DNA of 64,000 bases from Legionella jamestowniensis (lineage in GTDB: Bacteria > Pseudomonadota > Gammaproteobacteria > Legionellales > Legionellaceae). The position numbers and the translations under genes are program-made. The notes beneath the pieces were generated by a model, which saw nothing but the letters and a program-made list of their open reading frames with translations, was not told where the DNA came from and did no database searches. This document shows, piece by piece, positions 1 through 8,559 of the stretch. Where the stretch lies: contig NZ_LNYG01000012.1 in NCBI RefSeq assembly GCF_001467745.1, positions 166,371 to 230,370 on the forward strand, given 5' to 3'. Each line of letters opens with the position of its first letter. Position 1 is the first letter of the stretch.

Positions 1-74
1 AATGCGATACCTGCCAAAATTATAATTACAATAATAGCAACAATACCAACACTATTATCATTGTTATCAGCCAT
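1..74 (-). CDS. Small hydrophobic membrane protein, cut by window edge
   Basis: The reading frame starts at an ATG at 74 and runs off the left edge. The 24 visible residues begin MADNNDNSVG and continue into an Ile/Val-rich stretch that looks like a single membrane segment. An AAGGAG ribosome binding site lies 6 bases upstream of the ATG, which supports real translation despite the short visible part. A TATAAT-like box sits just upstream (about 100-112). No family is recognised and the C-terminus is not visible. Confidence 0.55.
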   Translation of the reverse strand, partial: MADNNDNSVGIVAIIVIIILAGIA

Positions 75-280
75 GACTTTCTCCTTATTTCCTTATCTTA
101 TATTATAGTATAGTCACAAATGAACCATTCTTTTTGTCTTTCTGCACATAGACTTACAGACTCCTACATAATAACTAGGGTAAGGGAACAAAGCTAGAGT
201 GGGATAATATAAAAAATTATGGTTGCAGTTTCACCCCTGTTGATATTTAATAATTAAAATAGAAGAATGGAGTCTAGCGA

Positions 281-724
281 ATGCCTATTAGTCCTGGAGT
301 GAGTCGGTTATTTGAGCAATTTATGAAGTCTTATAAAAGCTCACCCGATGAATTCTATCCTCATATCTACCCAAAGCTACGTGCGATTCATAAAGAGATA
401 AAAGAAAATCCCCATCATTATTCTGATCAAACGCTGATAGCACGGTTGACTAGTTCGGCTATTGTATTAAAAATGTCTCCTGAGTCAGGTTTTTCTAAAT
501 GCTTAAGATTTTTTTTAATCGCTTATGAACAAAAAATAAACCCTTTACATATCTTGACAGAATATAAAGAGAATTACACTGATATGCCTTGTGAAACACT
601 GGAAGAAATACCGCTATCCTCTCCCCCAACCAGTGAATTTTTCAAAGAGCTACAGGAAGCAGTCCGACAAAGGGCTTTACGAATGGAAGAAAAGGAAAAG
701 ATACATACTTATCCTTCCATGTAA
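281..724 (+). CDS. Hypothetical protein, 147 aa
   Basis: I do not recognise this protein. It is a mixed-charge, mostly helical-looking soluble protein of 147 residues without signal peptide or membrane segment. The N-terminal two thirds hold alternating hydrophobic and charged residues (RLFEQFMKSY, TSSAIVLKM, RFFLIAYEQK). The tail is Glu/Lys/Arg-rich. The start is well supported by GGAG 8 bases upstream of the ATG. It stands alone, about 57 bp before the AI-2E-type transporter gene on the same strand. Function unknown; a lineage-specific Legionella protein is my guess. Confidence 0.7.
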   Translation: MPISPGVSRLFEQFMKSYKSSPDEFYPHIYPKLRAIHKEIKENPHHYSDQTLIARLTSSAIVLKMSPESGFSKCLRFFLIAYEQKINPLHILTEYKENYTDMPCETLEEIPLSSPPTSEFFKELQEAVRQRALRMEEKEKIHTYPSM

Positions 725-781
725 AACGCATTAGCAGATAAATCATACCCATAACTATAAGCACATTAGGCTTAATTTTAT

Positions 782-1831
782 ATGAATAAATCAAGCGCCC
801 AAACCACCGTTAATTGGGAAATAAAAATAGTAACGTTTCTTGCTATCATTTTTGTTTTGTATATAGCACAAACTATTTTACTTCCGCTTTTATTGGCTTT
901 TTTTCTCTATTTGTTATTAAACCCGCTAATGCAAGTTCTACTACAACTTAGAATTCCTAAAATACTTGCCTCTGCAATCATCACAGCATCCCTGCTAGCT
1001 TTGATTAGCTTTGGCATATCTTCATTAACAGAGCCTGCAGCGCATTGGATAGATCAAGCGCCTCAAAAAATGCAAGTCCTGGAGCAAAAATTCTCTTCTA
1101 TAAAAAAACCAATTGCGAAATTAAGTGATGCCCTTAAAAGAGCACAAACTATTACAGAAACCAAACCATCACCTAAGGTTGAAATAAAAACTGGTATTAC
1201 TGATATTGGCTATTCAATATTTGATTTAACAACGAATGTTATATTGTTAATTTTTCTTGTATTGGCTTATTTATTTTTTTTCCTCATTTATACTGACACT
1301 ATTTTTAAAAACCTCCAAAGAATTATTACCCATCGACAAACAAAAATTGCTAATGATTTTTTATTAACGATTGAAAAAGATGTTTCTACCTATTTAATTA
1401 CATTTACGATCATTTGTATCTGTCTTGGCTTGGTTATTACTACGGTATTATGGCTGCTTTCAATTCCCAATGCCATGCTATGGGGAGTAATGGCTGCCTG
1501 TCTTAATTTTATTCCCTATATTGGAGCCGCTATAGGCATTTTCGTGATATTTTTTGTTTCTTTATTAACGTTTGACTCCTATTTCTATATTTTGCTCCCC
1601 CCCCTTCTCTATTTTTTGATTAGTAATCTCGAGGGACAAATTATCACTCCCATTTTATTAGGCCACCGCTTGAATTTAAATCCACTTATTGTTTTTTTTA
1701 GTATCATTTTTTGGGTATGGTTGTGGGGTATTGGCGGGGGGTTACTCTCTATTCCATTACTAACCGTTGCAAAAATTATGATGGCTCATATCCCTTCTTT
1801 GGCCAAATACAGTTTGCTGTTAGAAAAATAA
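782..1831 (+). CDS. AI-2E family transporter (PerM/YhhT type)
   Basis: This is an integral inner-membrane protein of 349 residues, the usual length of the AI-2E/PerM family. Two membrane segments lie at about residues 15-50, a third at about 60-80, then a soluble stretch (about 85-145) and four to five further segments to residue 340. The family hallmark is seen in the region NFIPYIGAAIGIF (about 242-254) and in the conserved GHRLNLNPL segment (about 294-302). Family members export small molecules such as autoinducer-2 or act as Na+/H+ antiporters; the substrate cannot be read from the sequence. No clear ribosome binding site precedes the ATG. The cupin gene follows after 16 bp and may be co-transcribed. 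Confidence 0.85.
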   Translation: MNKSSAQTTVNWEIKIVTFLAIIFVLYIAQTILLPLLLAFFLYLLLNPLMQVLLQLRIPKILASAIITASLLALISFGISSLTEPAAHWIDQAPQKMQVLEQKFSSIKKPIAKLSDALKRAQTITETKPSPKVEIKTGITDIGYSIFDLTTNVILLIFLVLAYLFFFLIYTDTIFKNLQRIITHRQTKIANDFLLTIEKDVSTYLITFTIICICLGLVITTVLWLLSIPNAMLWGVMAACLNFIPYIGAAIGIFVIFFVSLLTFDSYFYILLPPLLYFLISNLEGQIITPILLGHRLNLNPLIVFFSIIFWVWLWGIGGGLLSIPLLTVAKIMMAHIPSLAKYSLLLEK

Positions 1832-1847
1832 ACAAGGATAAAACCTA

Positions 1848-2189
1848 ATGAAAATTGCATTAAAAAATCAGACGATACACCGAAAAAATAGCGATAATTG
1901 TCTGGTTACAGAATACCCAATTAATGATAAAAATATTGATTTTGCCATGGTCAAAATCAATGGACGCTACCCAGATACCCGAAGGGCAACCAATTTAACT
2001 TGTCAGGAAATTGTTTATATTAAAAGCGGTAACGGTAAAGTTGTTGTGGAAGGATGTGAGAATAAACTTAATACGGGTGATGTGGTATTAATTGAACCGG
2101 GCGAAAAATACTTTTGGGAAGGCGACATGGAATTGCTCATTTCTTGCCGTCCTGCGTTTCATATAGAGCAGCATCAGTATGTGGATTAG
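1848..2189 (+). CDS. Small cupin-domain protein
   Basis: This 113-residue protein is a single cupin barrel. The second cupin motif is visible as NTGDVVLIEPGEKYFWEG (about residues 75-92), preceded by a SGNGKVVVEG strand pair (about 60-69). The metal-binding His residues of classical cupins are mostly replaced, so metal binding is doubtful. An AAGGA ribosome binding site lies 9 bases before the ATG. It follows the AI-2E transporter by 16 bp and probably shares its transcript. Its ligand is unknown; small cupins of this type are often sugar- or small-molecule-binding proteins. Confidence 0.8.
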   Translation: MKIALKNQTIHRKNSDNCLVTEYPINDKNIDFAMVKINGRYPDTRRATNLTCQEIVYIKSGNGKVVVEGCENKLNTGDVVLIEPGEKYFWEGDMELLISCRPAFHIEQHQYVD

Positions 2190-2203
2190 CGAAATTATCT
2201 CTC

Positions 2204-3202
2204 TCATACATTTAAATTAAAAGGACCGATAAGTTCATTCGTGGCTAGGGAGTATCGCCAGAGGTTTTCGGGTGTTAAATGAACACCACCTCGCCAGCAA
2301 TCAATTCCATTAACGACTACCCAATCCCCCCCACCTTGGGCTATTTGTTCACCAAGAGTGGTTAACTCAAGCTCCACATCATCATCATTTCCTTTTATAG
2401 GCTTGATTTTAATCAGAGGACTTTCAGCTTCTGCCAAGCGGGTAATGATCTGTTTAAACGTGACATCCCCCATCCCTAAAAAATACTCTTCTTCTATGAC
2501 AGGCAATTGTCGGAATAATTCCACAATAGTATTAGTTTCTGCGAGAATAGAATCCAAAATATATTGTTCAGTCCAGGTCAATCCATTATGGTTAGATGGA
2601 AATTCTCGGAAATATCGTATCAAGGCATTTTTGATAAAGGGCAAATCTGACAAATCATTTTTTGTTAGTTTTAAAAGAGGTAAAGGTTCTGGTGCTATAA
2701 ATGCTTCCCAGAGTTGATTGCCCAGTTTTAATTGCGTTTCAGTTATTTTCTGACGACAAGGAAACAACGCTTTTATCTGCTCTTCTTCCAACTGCCCTAA
2801 CCCTAAAAATAGCTCTATTCCAGGATAATGATTAATGCATATCAAAGACAGTGCACTATTGGGCTGGTGTTGGCTAAGGTAAGAAAGTATTTGCAAAAGC
2901 TGCAATTGATCATAAGTATCATGTTCAAACCATAAAACTATTTCATTAAATTGGGTTAGGCAAGTAAGCTGGGTTTCTATTTTATGAAAGGAAGCAGCTA
3001 TCGTTTCATAGCTTCCATAGCCTCGACTGGCAAGGTATTCTGCACGCTCATGACTGAACTGCTTACTGTTTAAATTACTTTGAACGGGACCTTCGTACAG
3101 AATATCGCACAAAGGAACAACGTCCTGTGTATTAAAAGCCTTTTTTATTAATTCAGCTGCGTAGTCACCATTCGTAATATGGAGTAACTGCATATTCATC
3201 AT
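2204..3202 (-). CDS. DUF1835 domain-containing protein
   Basis: The protein begins with the DUF1835 signature LLHITNGDYAAELI and continues with CDILYEGPV and LWFEHDTYDQLQLL, all diagnostic of this family. The C-terminal half (LTWTEQYILDSI and onward) matches the helical domain usually paired with it (DUF3658-like). Molecular function is unknown. The frame stays open to a TTG at 3283, but family members start right before the HITNGD motif, so I place the start at the ATG cluster 3193-3202. No good ribosome binding site is visible; a GGGGAA lies about 14 bases before 3202. The gene ends 14 bp from the cupin gene in convergent orientation. Confidence 0.8.
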   Translation of the reverse strand: MMNMQLLHITNGDYAAELIKKAFNTQDVVPLCDILYEGPVQSNLNSKQFSHERAEYLASRGYGSYETIAASFHKIETQLTCLTQFNEIVLWFEHDTYDQLQLLQILSYLSQHQPNSALSLICINHYPGIELFLGLGQLEEEQIKALFPCRQKITETQLKLGNQLWEAFIAPEPLPLLKLTKNDLSDLPFIKNALIRYFREFPSNHNGLTWTEQYILDSILAETNTIVELFRQLPVIEEEYFLGMGDVTFKQIITRLAEAESPLIKIKPIKGNDDDVELELTTLGEQIAQGGGDWVVVNGIDCWRGGVHLTPENLWRYSLATNELIGPFNLNV

Positions 3203-3376
3203 TAAAAATGAAAAAGTTTCCCCAGTATACACTGCAGAATTGTATGTCTCCACAACTACTACACATAGATTGAGCCATCCCAATCGAATGTTCGAGCGGT
3301 ATGTTTAATTTTTAAATCAATAAAAAGTGCTTGTTTTTATAATATGTAAATTATTTGTAAGTCAACCATACAAGCA

Positions 3377-3406
3377 TTGACTCAAAAAGTACAAAAGTAG
3401 TACAAT
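3377..3406 (+). promoter_or_regulatory. Sigma-70-type promoter of the large effector candidate
   Basis: A TTGACT -35 box (3377-3382) and a TACAAT -10 box (3401-3406) are separated by 18 bases, 65 bp before the first ATG of the downstream gene. This is the clearest vegetative promoter in the left accessory block. No operator was identified around it. Confidence 0.6.
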
Positions 3407-3471
3407 TATCCCACTTATAAATGAGCAACCATTTATAAATTAGGGATAAATAACTTTCCAGGGAATGAAAT

Positions 3472-6400
3472 ATGGTTTCTCGGGAGTTATACATGCCTAA
3501 GCCTAACGATCTAAACGAAATTTTTACCCTTTTAGGACAAGAAAAAACTGCACAGCCGCATTATTTTTTGTTTTTATTAGGGACAGACACTGTCTTTACA
3601 GAAACACCAACCATTACGCTTGAAAATCCTATTGATAAAAAATCCTATGAACGTGGGGAAACTTTATCCTATGCGGCACAGGCCGTTGTTAGCTTATTAG
3701 GTGAAAAAGCAGAAGTTACTAAATCCAATAACCCTCTCTCCTATAGTTCTCCTTCGGTTGATGTTGTTAATGGCCCAACTACCTTGGGCAGTGAAGTGGG
3801 TGAGCGTATCGCACAAGCCGTGTTTCTAGCATTGCGTGCTTTAGCATCCGGTAAACAAACGATACAAATCTCTGCGCATAGTCGGGGTGCAGTTGAATCA
3901 ATTTTAGTAATGCATGAATTGAAACGTATTCAAACAGCACTTGAGAACGAACCTCAAAAATCACTTTTTGAAATTCTTAACGCAAGTCCCTGTAGTTATA
4001 CCAGCACTGCCATAGGGAAATTTTTCAAAAAAACAGACGCAGAAGCGGATGTAAGAGGTGCAGAATTAAGAGCGGAACTTTTAAAACGATTAAAGGAAGC
4101 TAAAATTAATTCCTTCTTAATCGATCCTGTTCCTGGCGGCGGTTTCTTAAAAATTCCTGGTATTGCCTGGAAAGATGAACGCTTTTTTGAACAACCTGCC
4201 TGTAATAGCTATGAATTATTATTATACCGTGATGAGCGTACACGCTGCTTCACCCCTATTGTACCTAACGGCATGCAACCCCTGATCATTCCAGGCCATC
4301 ATGGGTCAGCAAGCGGTAATCGTTACAACCAGCAGCTGATGGAAGTTCCGAATACGATAGAACATCGAGATACCACAACCGTACAAGATCTGGTGCTTTG
4401 TAAATTATTTCACTTTTTTCATCAGTCAACCGGTATTTTTAAACCCGCTGGTTATCACTTAAATCTTGCACATGATGCACTTGATAATGTGTTAAATCAG
4501 TTTTTAAATGCTACTGAATCTGAAAGATACCAAGTGATACTCCAACACTATTTGGCCGTCGAAAAAAATGATGAAGCTTTTCGTTATTTTGCCAATGGGT
4601 CTTATGCTTACCTGGGCGCTCAATACACAAAAGAGCGTGAACGTTTTGTCCATTACCGCGGTAATAGGCACGATAAAATGGTCAATGTGGCCCCCCAAAT
4701 GCATGGCAGTTTTGTCAATCCAGAGCATGCAATGCTTTATCTTAGAGATTTTATACAGCTTGATCGCCTGGTTGTGGCAACCCCCGATACGTTAGTTAAA
4801 GCCATAACTAACGCCATGCAAGCCATCATTGCTGAAATGGTCGCTAATAAAAAAGAGCCCTCTAAACTATTAAAGCTGGTGCAGGCGAAACAGGGACGAG
4901 CAATTCTTTTTGATGGACTGTCCATATGTATTGATGTCATTAGCCAAAAATACTTACGAAACCATTTAACCATTGAAGAAGCCACTCTGTTGCGCAATGT
5001 CATTCAAGAACCGTTTGAAGTACTAAATACAGCGCTAGCAGGTGCTAATGGGGAATTATCAGAAAATAATCAAGCTATCCTTAGCGAATGCAGAGAGTTC
5101 TTGAAAAACAGGTTAAAACAAACCATCGAAACCCATTATCATTCGATCCTTGAACAAGTGGATGAACTTGATAATCAAATTAGCTTTGCACTTGCTTCAC
5201 CTGAAGAATTTCAAAACACCTTTCATGCCTTTGTTCGCAATCTCAATGTCGAAGCGGATAAAACAGGAAGGATTGGGCAAATTAAACAACGCTTACAGTC
5301 ACTTGAACAACCAGTTTCTATTGAAAAAGTCAATGAAACACTATCCGTCGTCCTGGATGAAATCCGACTCGACGATAGCTTGTCTATCGAACAAAAGGGA
5401 CAAATCAATGCTTTGATATTGAATGAAAAAAATTCTCATTTAGGACGCTTTTTTGAGGAATCGCAAATTTCAATTGAAAAATATTTGTCTACCCTTGAGC
5501 AACTTTACATTTTAGCAGAAAATTTAAAGAAAGATTTTCCAGGCCTTAATGGACTTCTTTCGCCAGTACCCCTAACCATTGATAACAAACAACTTCACTT
5601 CCGCTGTCTGAATTTAATCCACCTAGGCGCGATGCTTCTTAAAGAACGCCATGTCAATTTACGGCAAAAACCTGACTCTATCAGCCAGCCTTTTTTTGAG
5701 CTTATTAAAAATGAAGCCATCGCCTTAGGATCCAGCTCTCCTGAAGTAGAAGATTTAGCGGTGAAAACAGCAGAAAATGATCGATTCATTGCTCAGTTAG
5801 AAGAAGAAAAAGAAGCGCTGCAAAGAGAAATGGCATCAGCCCAAGAAAAGCACTTACAACAGGAACAGTTATTCAGTGAGAACTACGCGGATAACATTAA
5901 TGGAAAAGAAGAAACGATTAAACAGTTAGCATCAGAAACCGAGCAGTTGCTTGAAAGACTACTATCACCAGTTGAGCTGAAAAAAGCAACATTAATAAAT
6001 GACAAGCTCATTCCCTTAGTCAATAACTACATGCAACATTTATTAGAGGAAGCTATTGCGTTAAAACCAGAGTTAAAAAGGCATGATATTAATCAACCAT
6101 TGCCTGAGTCTCTGCAAGAAAATCCAATTTACGAAAAAATAAAAGAAAAGTTCAATGCTGTACGCGATTTAAAGCAAGATTTGGCAGATAGCAAATCTGT
6201 GCCGTTGGCAAGCGAACGACTAGAACATTTCAAACACTCATTAACGGCTATTGAACATAAGTTGAGTTTACACCGTGACCCACAATGGAAACGGTTCCTT
6301 AAACAATCACTCATTATTATCGGTGTTATTGCCACAGGTATTGTACCTGGGGTTGGCCTACTTATTTATTCAAGTTTTACCAATAAGCCACCTTCCTTCT

Positions 6401-6480
6401 TCAGTACAAAAGCACGAGGCGGTGCATTCGTAGAAGAATGTCACAACATTGAGAAAAGGCTCTCTCAATTAAACCCATAG
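3472..6480 (+). CDS. Large alpha/beta-hydrolase-like protein, candidate Dot/Icm effector
   Basis: This 1002-residue protein has an N-terminal domain resembling the DUF2235/Tle1-type alpha/beta hydrolases: LGTDT (about 36-40), a nucleophile-elbow-like AHSRGA with Ser137, an Asp in FLIDPVPGGG (Asp218) and a His pair in IPGHHGSASG (His276/277). The middle is helical. A Glu/Lys-rich coiled coil spans about 769-832, and a hydrophobic hairpin with a central Pro-Gly spans about 944-970. The tail is short and polar. Hydrolase domain, coiled coil and late membrane hairpin together are common among Legionella effectors. The first ATG (3472) has AGGGA upstream; the ATG at 3493 has a better placed GGGAG (6 bases), so the true start may be residue 8. 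The family call is inferred from motifs; the substrate is unknown, with a lipid ester possible. Confidence 0.7.
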   Translation: MVSRELYMPKPNDLNEIFTLLGQEKTAQPHYFLFLLGTDTVFTETPTITLENPIDKKSYERGETLSYAAQAVVSLLGEKAEVTKSNNPLSYSSPSVDVVNGPTTLGSEVGERIAQAVFLALRALASGKQTIQISAHSRGAVESILVMHELKRIQTALENEPQKSLFEILNASPCSYTSTAIGKFFKKTDAEADVRGAELRAELLKRLKEAKINSFLIDPVPGGGFLKIPGIAWKDERFFEQPACNSYELLLYRDERTRCFTPIVPNGMQPLIIPGHHGSASGNRYNQQLMEVPNTIEHRDTTTVQDLVLCKLFHFFHQSTGIFKPAGYHLNLAHDALDNVLNQFLNATESERYQVILQHYLAVEKNDEAFRYFANGSYAYLGAQYTKERERFVHYRGNRHDKMVNVAPQMHGSFVNPEHAMLYLRDFIQLDRLVVATPDTLVKAITNAMQAIIAEMVANKKEPSKLLKLVQAKQGRAILFDGLSICIDVISQKYLRNHLTIEEATLLRNVIQEPFEVLNTALAGANGELSENNQAILSECREFLKNRLKQTIETHYHSILEQVDELDNQISFALASPEEFQNTFHAFVRNLNVEADKTGRIGQIKQRLQSLEQPVSIEKVNETLSVVLDEIRLDDSLSIEQKGQINALILNEKNSHLGRFFEESQISIEKYLSTLEQLYILAENLKKDFPGLNGLLSPVPLTIDNKQLHFRCLNLIHLGAMLLKERHVNLRQKPDSISQPFFELIKNEAIALGSSSPEVEDLAVKTAENDRFIAQLEEEKEALQREMASAQEKHLQQEQLFSENYADNINGKEETIKQLASETEQLLERLLSPVELKKATLINDKLIPLVNNYMQHLLEEAIALKPELKRHDINQPLPESLQENPIYEKIKEKFNAVRDLKQDLADSKSVPLASERLEHFKHSLTAIEHKLSLHRDPQWKRFLKQSLIIIGVIATGIVPGVGLLIYSSFTNKPPSFFSTKARGGAFVEECHNIEKRLSQLNP

Positions 6481-6494
6481 TGATTGCAAATGTC

Positions 6495-6563
6495 ATTGTC
6501 CGGCACTGTGCTTTTAATCCCAGTGCCATCAACTTAAAATAGATGGCAATTGTCTTGGACAAT
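6495..6563. terminator. Nested hairpins between convergent genes
   Basis: Just after the large effector candidate, GGCACTG (6502-6508) pairs with CAGTGCC (6521-6527). Directly outside it, ATTGTCC (6495-6501) pairs with GGACAAT (6557-6563). It sits between two convergent gene ends. There is no U-tract, so termination is plausible but unproven. Confidence 0.35.
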
Positions 6564-6576
6564 TAAATTTCAACTG

Positions 6577-7023
6577 CTATTTTCTGGGATTGTTGCCACA
6601 TTTTATGTGCGTGGGTATAAATCCTCTTCCACCTTGTGCGGTCAGATCATAAAACACATCACAATAACGCATCTTTGCAGGTAGCTTTTGGGTAAGTTGA
6701 ATACCCGTGTCTCTGTATTCACAAACAATGTAAATCGTGTCGTCAAGCGAAAAAAACCAGGTTGATTTTTCTTTGGAGCGCATGGCAGGTTTAAGACTCG
6801 CTAATTCTCGTGGATGCCCTGAATAAATAGAAATGGCATTTAAAAAATGGACAGAGTGTGTAGCGAATGATTCCCATTTAGGCGGAAGCTTAACTAATTG
6901 TTCGGATACTTCAATATTTTTAGGGCAAAAGGAAATTTCATTCGCTAGTGCAAGGGGGGACGAACTTGTTAAAATTAGCCCTATTAATACATATCGGCGC
7001 AAGCCAATAAAAAATTTTTCCAA
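6577..7023 (-). CDS. STY0301-family exported protein
   Basis: This 148-residue protein has a signal peptide: charged start, hydrophobic LIGLILTSSSPLALA, probable cleavage after ALA at about residue 27. The mature part matches the STY0301-type family in its order of motifs: a CPK near the start, a Trp (KWES), the H..NAISIYSGHP segment, SLKPAMRS, a Trp-Phe strand, IVCEYRDTG, LTQKLP and a late Cys. The four Cys could form two periplasmic disulfides. Family function is unknown. The start is a TTG at 7023 supported by GAGGG 5 bases upstream. The gene stands alone and faces away from the small exported protein gene at 7099. Confidence 0.75.
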   Translation of the reverse strand: MEKFFIGLRRYVLIGLILTSSSPLALANEISFCPKNIEVSEQLVKLPPKWESFATHSVHFLNAISIYSGHPRELASLKPAMRSKEKSTWFFSLDDTIYIVCEYRDTGIQLTQKLPAKMRYCDVFYDLTAQGGRGFIPTHIKCGNNPRK

Positions 7024-7098
7024 TTGAACCCTCTTTGGTTAAATAAAATCCATATCCTATAATTAGAAATAGGCCAATCTAAGGTTAAGGACATGGTT

Positions 7099-7437
7099 AT
7101 GCATCACTGTTCTATTAAAAAGTTTAGGTTGCTACCTGCTTTCATGGCTTCTTTATTTTTGTTCGTTGCTGCAGTTTTTTTTGCAGCAACCACTCAGGCA
7201 GCAACATCAACGCCTCTAACGCCTAATGCAAACAAGACGGAGCTGGCTTACTTTTACGTTTATGACAGATATCCCGGTCGATATTGGGGACCATGGAGAC
7301 ATCGCCATTATCATTCAAATGTGTACTGGACAGGCTGGCGCCCCTACTATTATCGTCATGGTTACCGTTGCCAACGAAGCTGCCTAATAAATCGTTGGAA
7401 TGGGGTCATTATCCGTTGTGTTAAACGTTGCTACTAA
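7099..7437 (+). CDS. Small exported Tyr/Arg/His-rich protein
   Basis: A signal peptide with a long hydrophobic core (ASLFLFVAAVFFAATTQA) ends near residue 40. The mature part, about 70 residues, is very rich in Tyr, Arg, Trp and His (for example RYPGRYWGPWRHRHYH) and carries four Cys in its last 35 residues (CQRSC and later two), suggesting a small disulfide-bonded periplasmic or surface protein. An AAGG lies 8 bases before the ATG at 7099; the ATG at 7093 is only 2 bases from it, so 7099 is preferred. No family recognised. Similar aromatic and basic secreted miniproteins occur in Legionella, but a role cannot be assigned. Confidence 0.7.
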   Translation: MHHCSIKKFRLLPAFMASLFLFVAAVFFAATTQAATSTPLTPNANKTELAYFYVYDRYPGRYWGPWRHRHYHSNVYWTGWRPYYYRHGYRCQRSCLINRWNGVIIRCVKRCY

Positions 7438-7459
7438 TTGGTTAAGGCATTTGAAACGA

Positions 7460-8503
7460 TTAGCGTGCCAAATTTATACTGGACTGTGATATCAGCTGCT
7501 CCATTTGCACGGTTTCTCGATATTCCTTTTGCCAAAAAGAAGGTAGCTCATTATGGAGATAAACTCGGGTACTTTTTTCAGTTCTAATTTTGATAACCCG
7601 ATAATGGGTAGTCTCGTTTCCGGCTGGCAAGTCAGCTTTATTGGAAGAAGAATTGAATTGATTCTTGTCTTCAATATGCTTTGCGGGTACATGACACTCA
7701 CTACCATATCTAGCTTGAGCCCTTTGATAAATTTTCTCTAACTCATCAGGTAAAGCAGGGACTTTTTGTGTTTGCTCTTGCTTAATACCCTTAAGAATTC
7801 CTATTTTTTTCTTAAAATTTGCCTCCTTGGTTTCCGCATTAGAATTCTCCTCCAACAAATAGTTTAAGGTAGTAATATCTTTCGCCCTTAAAAAAACCGG
7901 AACGAATTTTTGTGCTGATTTAGCTTGGGCAATTTCCTTGCGAAGTTTTATAAAATTCCCCGAGGGTGAAATCATTTCCATGTGATTAGCAAATTTTCGT
8001 TGGTCTGAAGCAGATAAATGAGGCGTCAACTTAAATTTAATATCCAGTTGTAATAATGCATTAATTACTAAAAATGCACCTTCGTAACATTGAGCTTTTT
8101 GCAAATGCTCAGCGGTCATCAGCCATTGTTGAAAACCTCTAAGTTGCAACTCCTTTTGCTTATACCCCTCTATATTGTTTTTTATGTAGGATTCCAGGGT
8201 ACTGCGTACATCCAAATAATGTTTCACGCGAAAACTGGCTTTCTTCATTTCGGCAAATCCGGAAGGATCAGAAAAATCATTAATAGAAAGTTTTGAAAAG
8301 GCTTGTCTTAATTTGCAATCAATAATCTTTGCCTGAGTTCTTACAATTTCCTTATTATCCTTTGCTAATTTTAAATTGTTATTAAAATCGGAAATTTTTT
8401 TTCCAACATTCAATTGAACTGCATCAAGTGGAATAACCGCCTCTAATAGAAAACCGAAGTTTTTTACCCATGTGGAAATATTGACTTTAGACACCGTAAT
8501 CAT
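7460..8503 (-). CDS. RasGEF-like domain protein, candidate Dot/Icm effector
   Basis: This 347-residue soluble protein carries what looks like the catalytic core of a Ras guanine-nucleotide exchange factor (CDC25 homology). Residues 127-160 (WLMTAEHLQKAQCYEGAF, then VINALLQLDIKFKL) follow the RasGEF helix pattern F-x-x-x-A-x-x-L...N-F...A-I-x-x-A-L...I-x-R-L. Residues 178-222 (ISPSGNFIKLRKE, then KFVPVFLRAKDITTLNYL) follow N-x-x-x-x-R...P-x-x-P-x-x-x-x-x-L-x-D-L. RasGEF domains are eukaryotic; Legionella LegG2 is a known bacterial carrier. The C-terminus is charged and lacks membrane segments. The ATG at 8503 sits directly on an AAGGATG, so the GTG nine bases downstream (8494), with AAGGA 8 bases before it, may be the true start. 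Domain assignment is from pattern reading only. Confidence 0.65.
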   Translation of the reverse strand: MITVSKVNISTWVKNFGFLLEAVIPLDAVQLNVGKKISDFNNNLKLAKDNKEIVRTQAKIIDCKLRQAFSKLSINDFSDPSGFAEMKKASFRVKHYLDVRSTLESYIKNNIEGYKQKELQLRGFQQWLMTAEHLQKAQCYEGAFLVINALLQLDIKFKLTPHLSASDQRKFANHMEMISPSGNFIKLRKEIAQAKSAQKFVPVFLRAKDITTLNYLLEENSNAETKEANFKKKIGILKGIKQEQTQKVPALPDELEKIYQRAQARYGSECHVPAKHIEDKNQFNSSSNKADLPAGNETTHYRVIKIRTEKSTRVYLHNELPSFWQKEYRETVQMEQLISQSSINLAR

Positions 8504-8559
8504 CCTTGTTTATTGGCTAAATTTTACTATTGAACAGCTAAGCTATTTAGTCAAGGACA

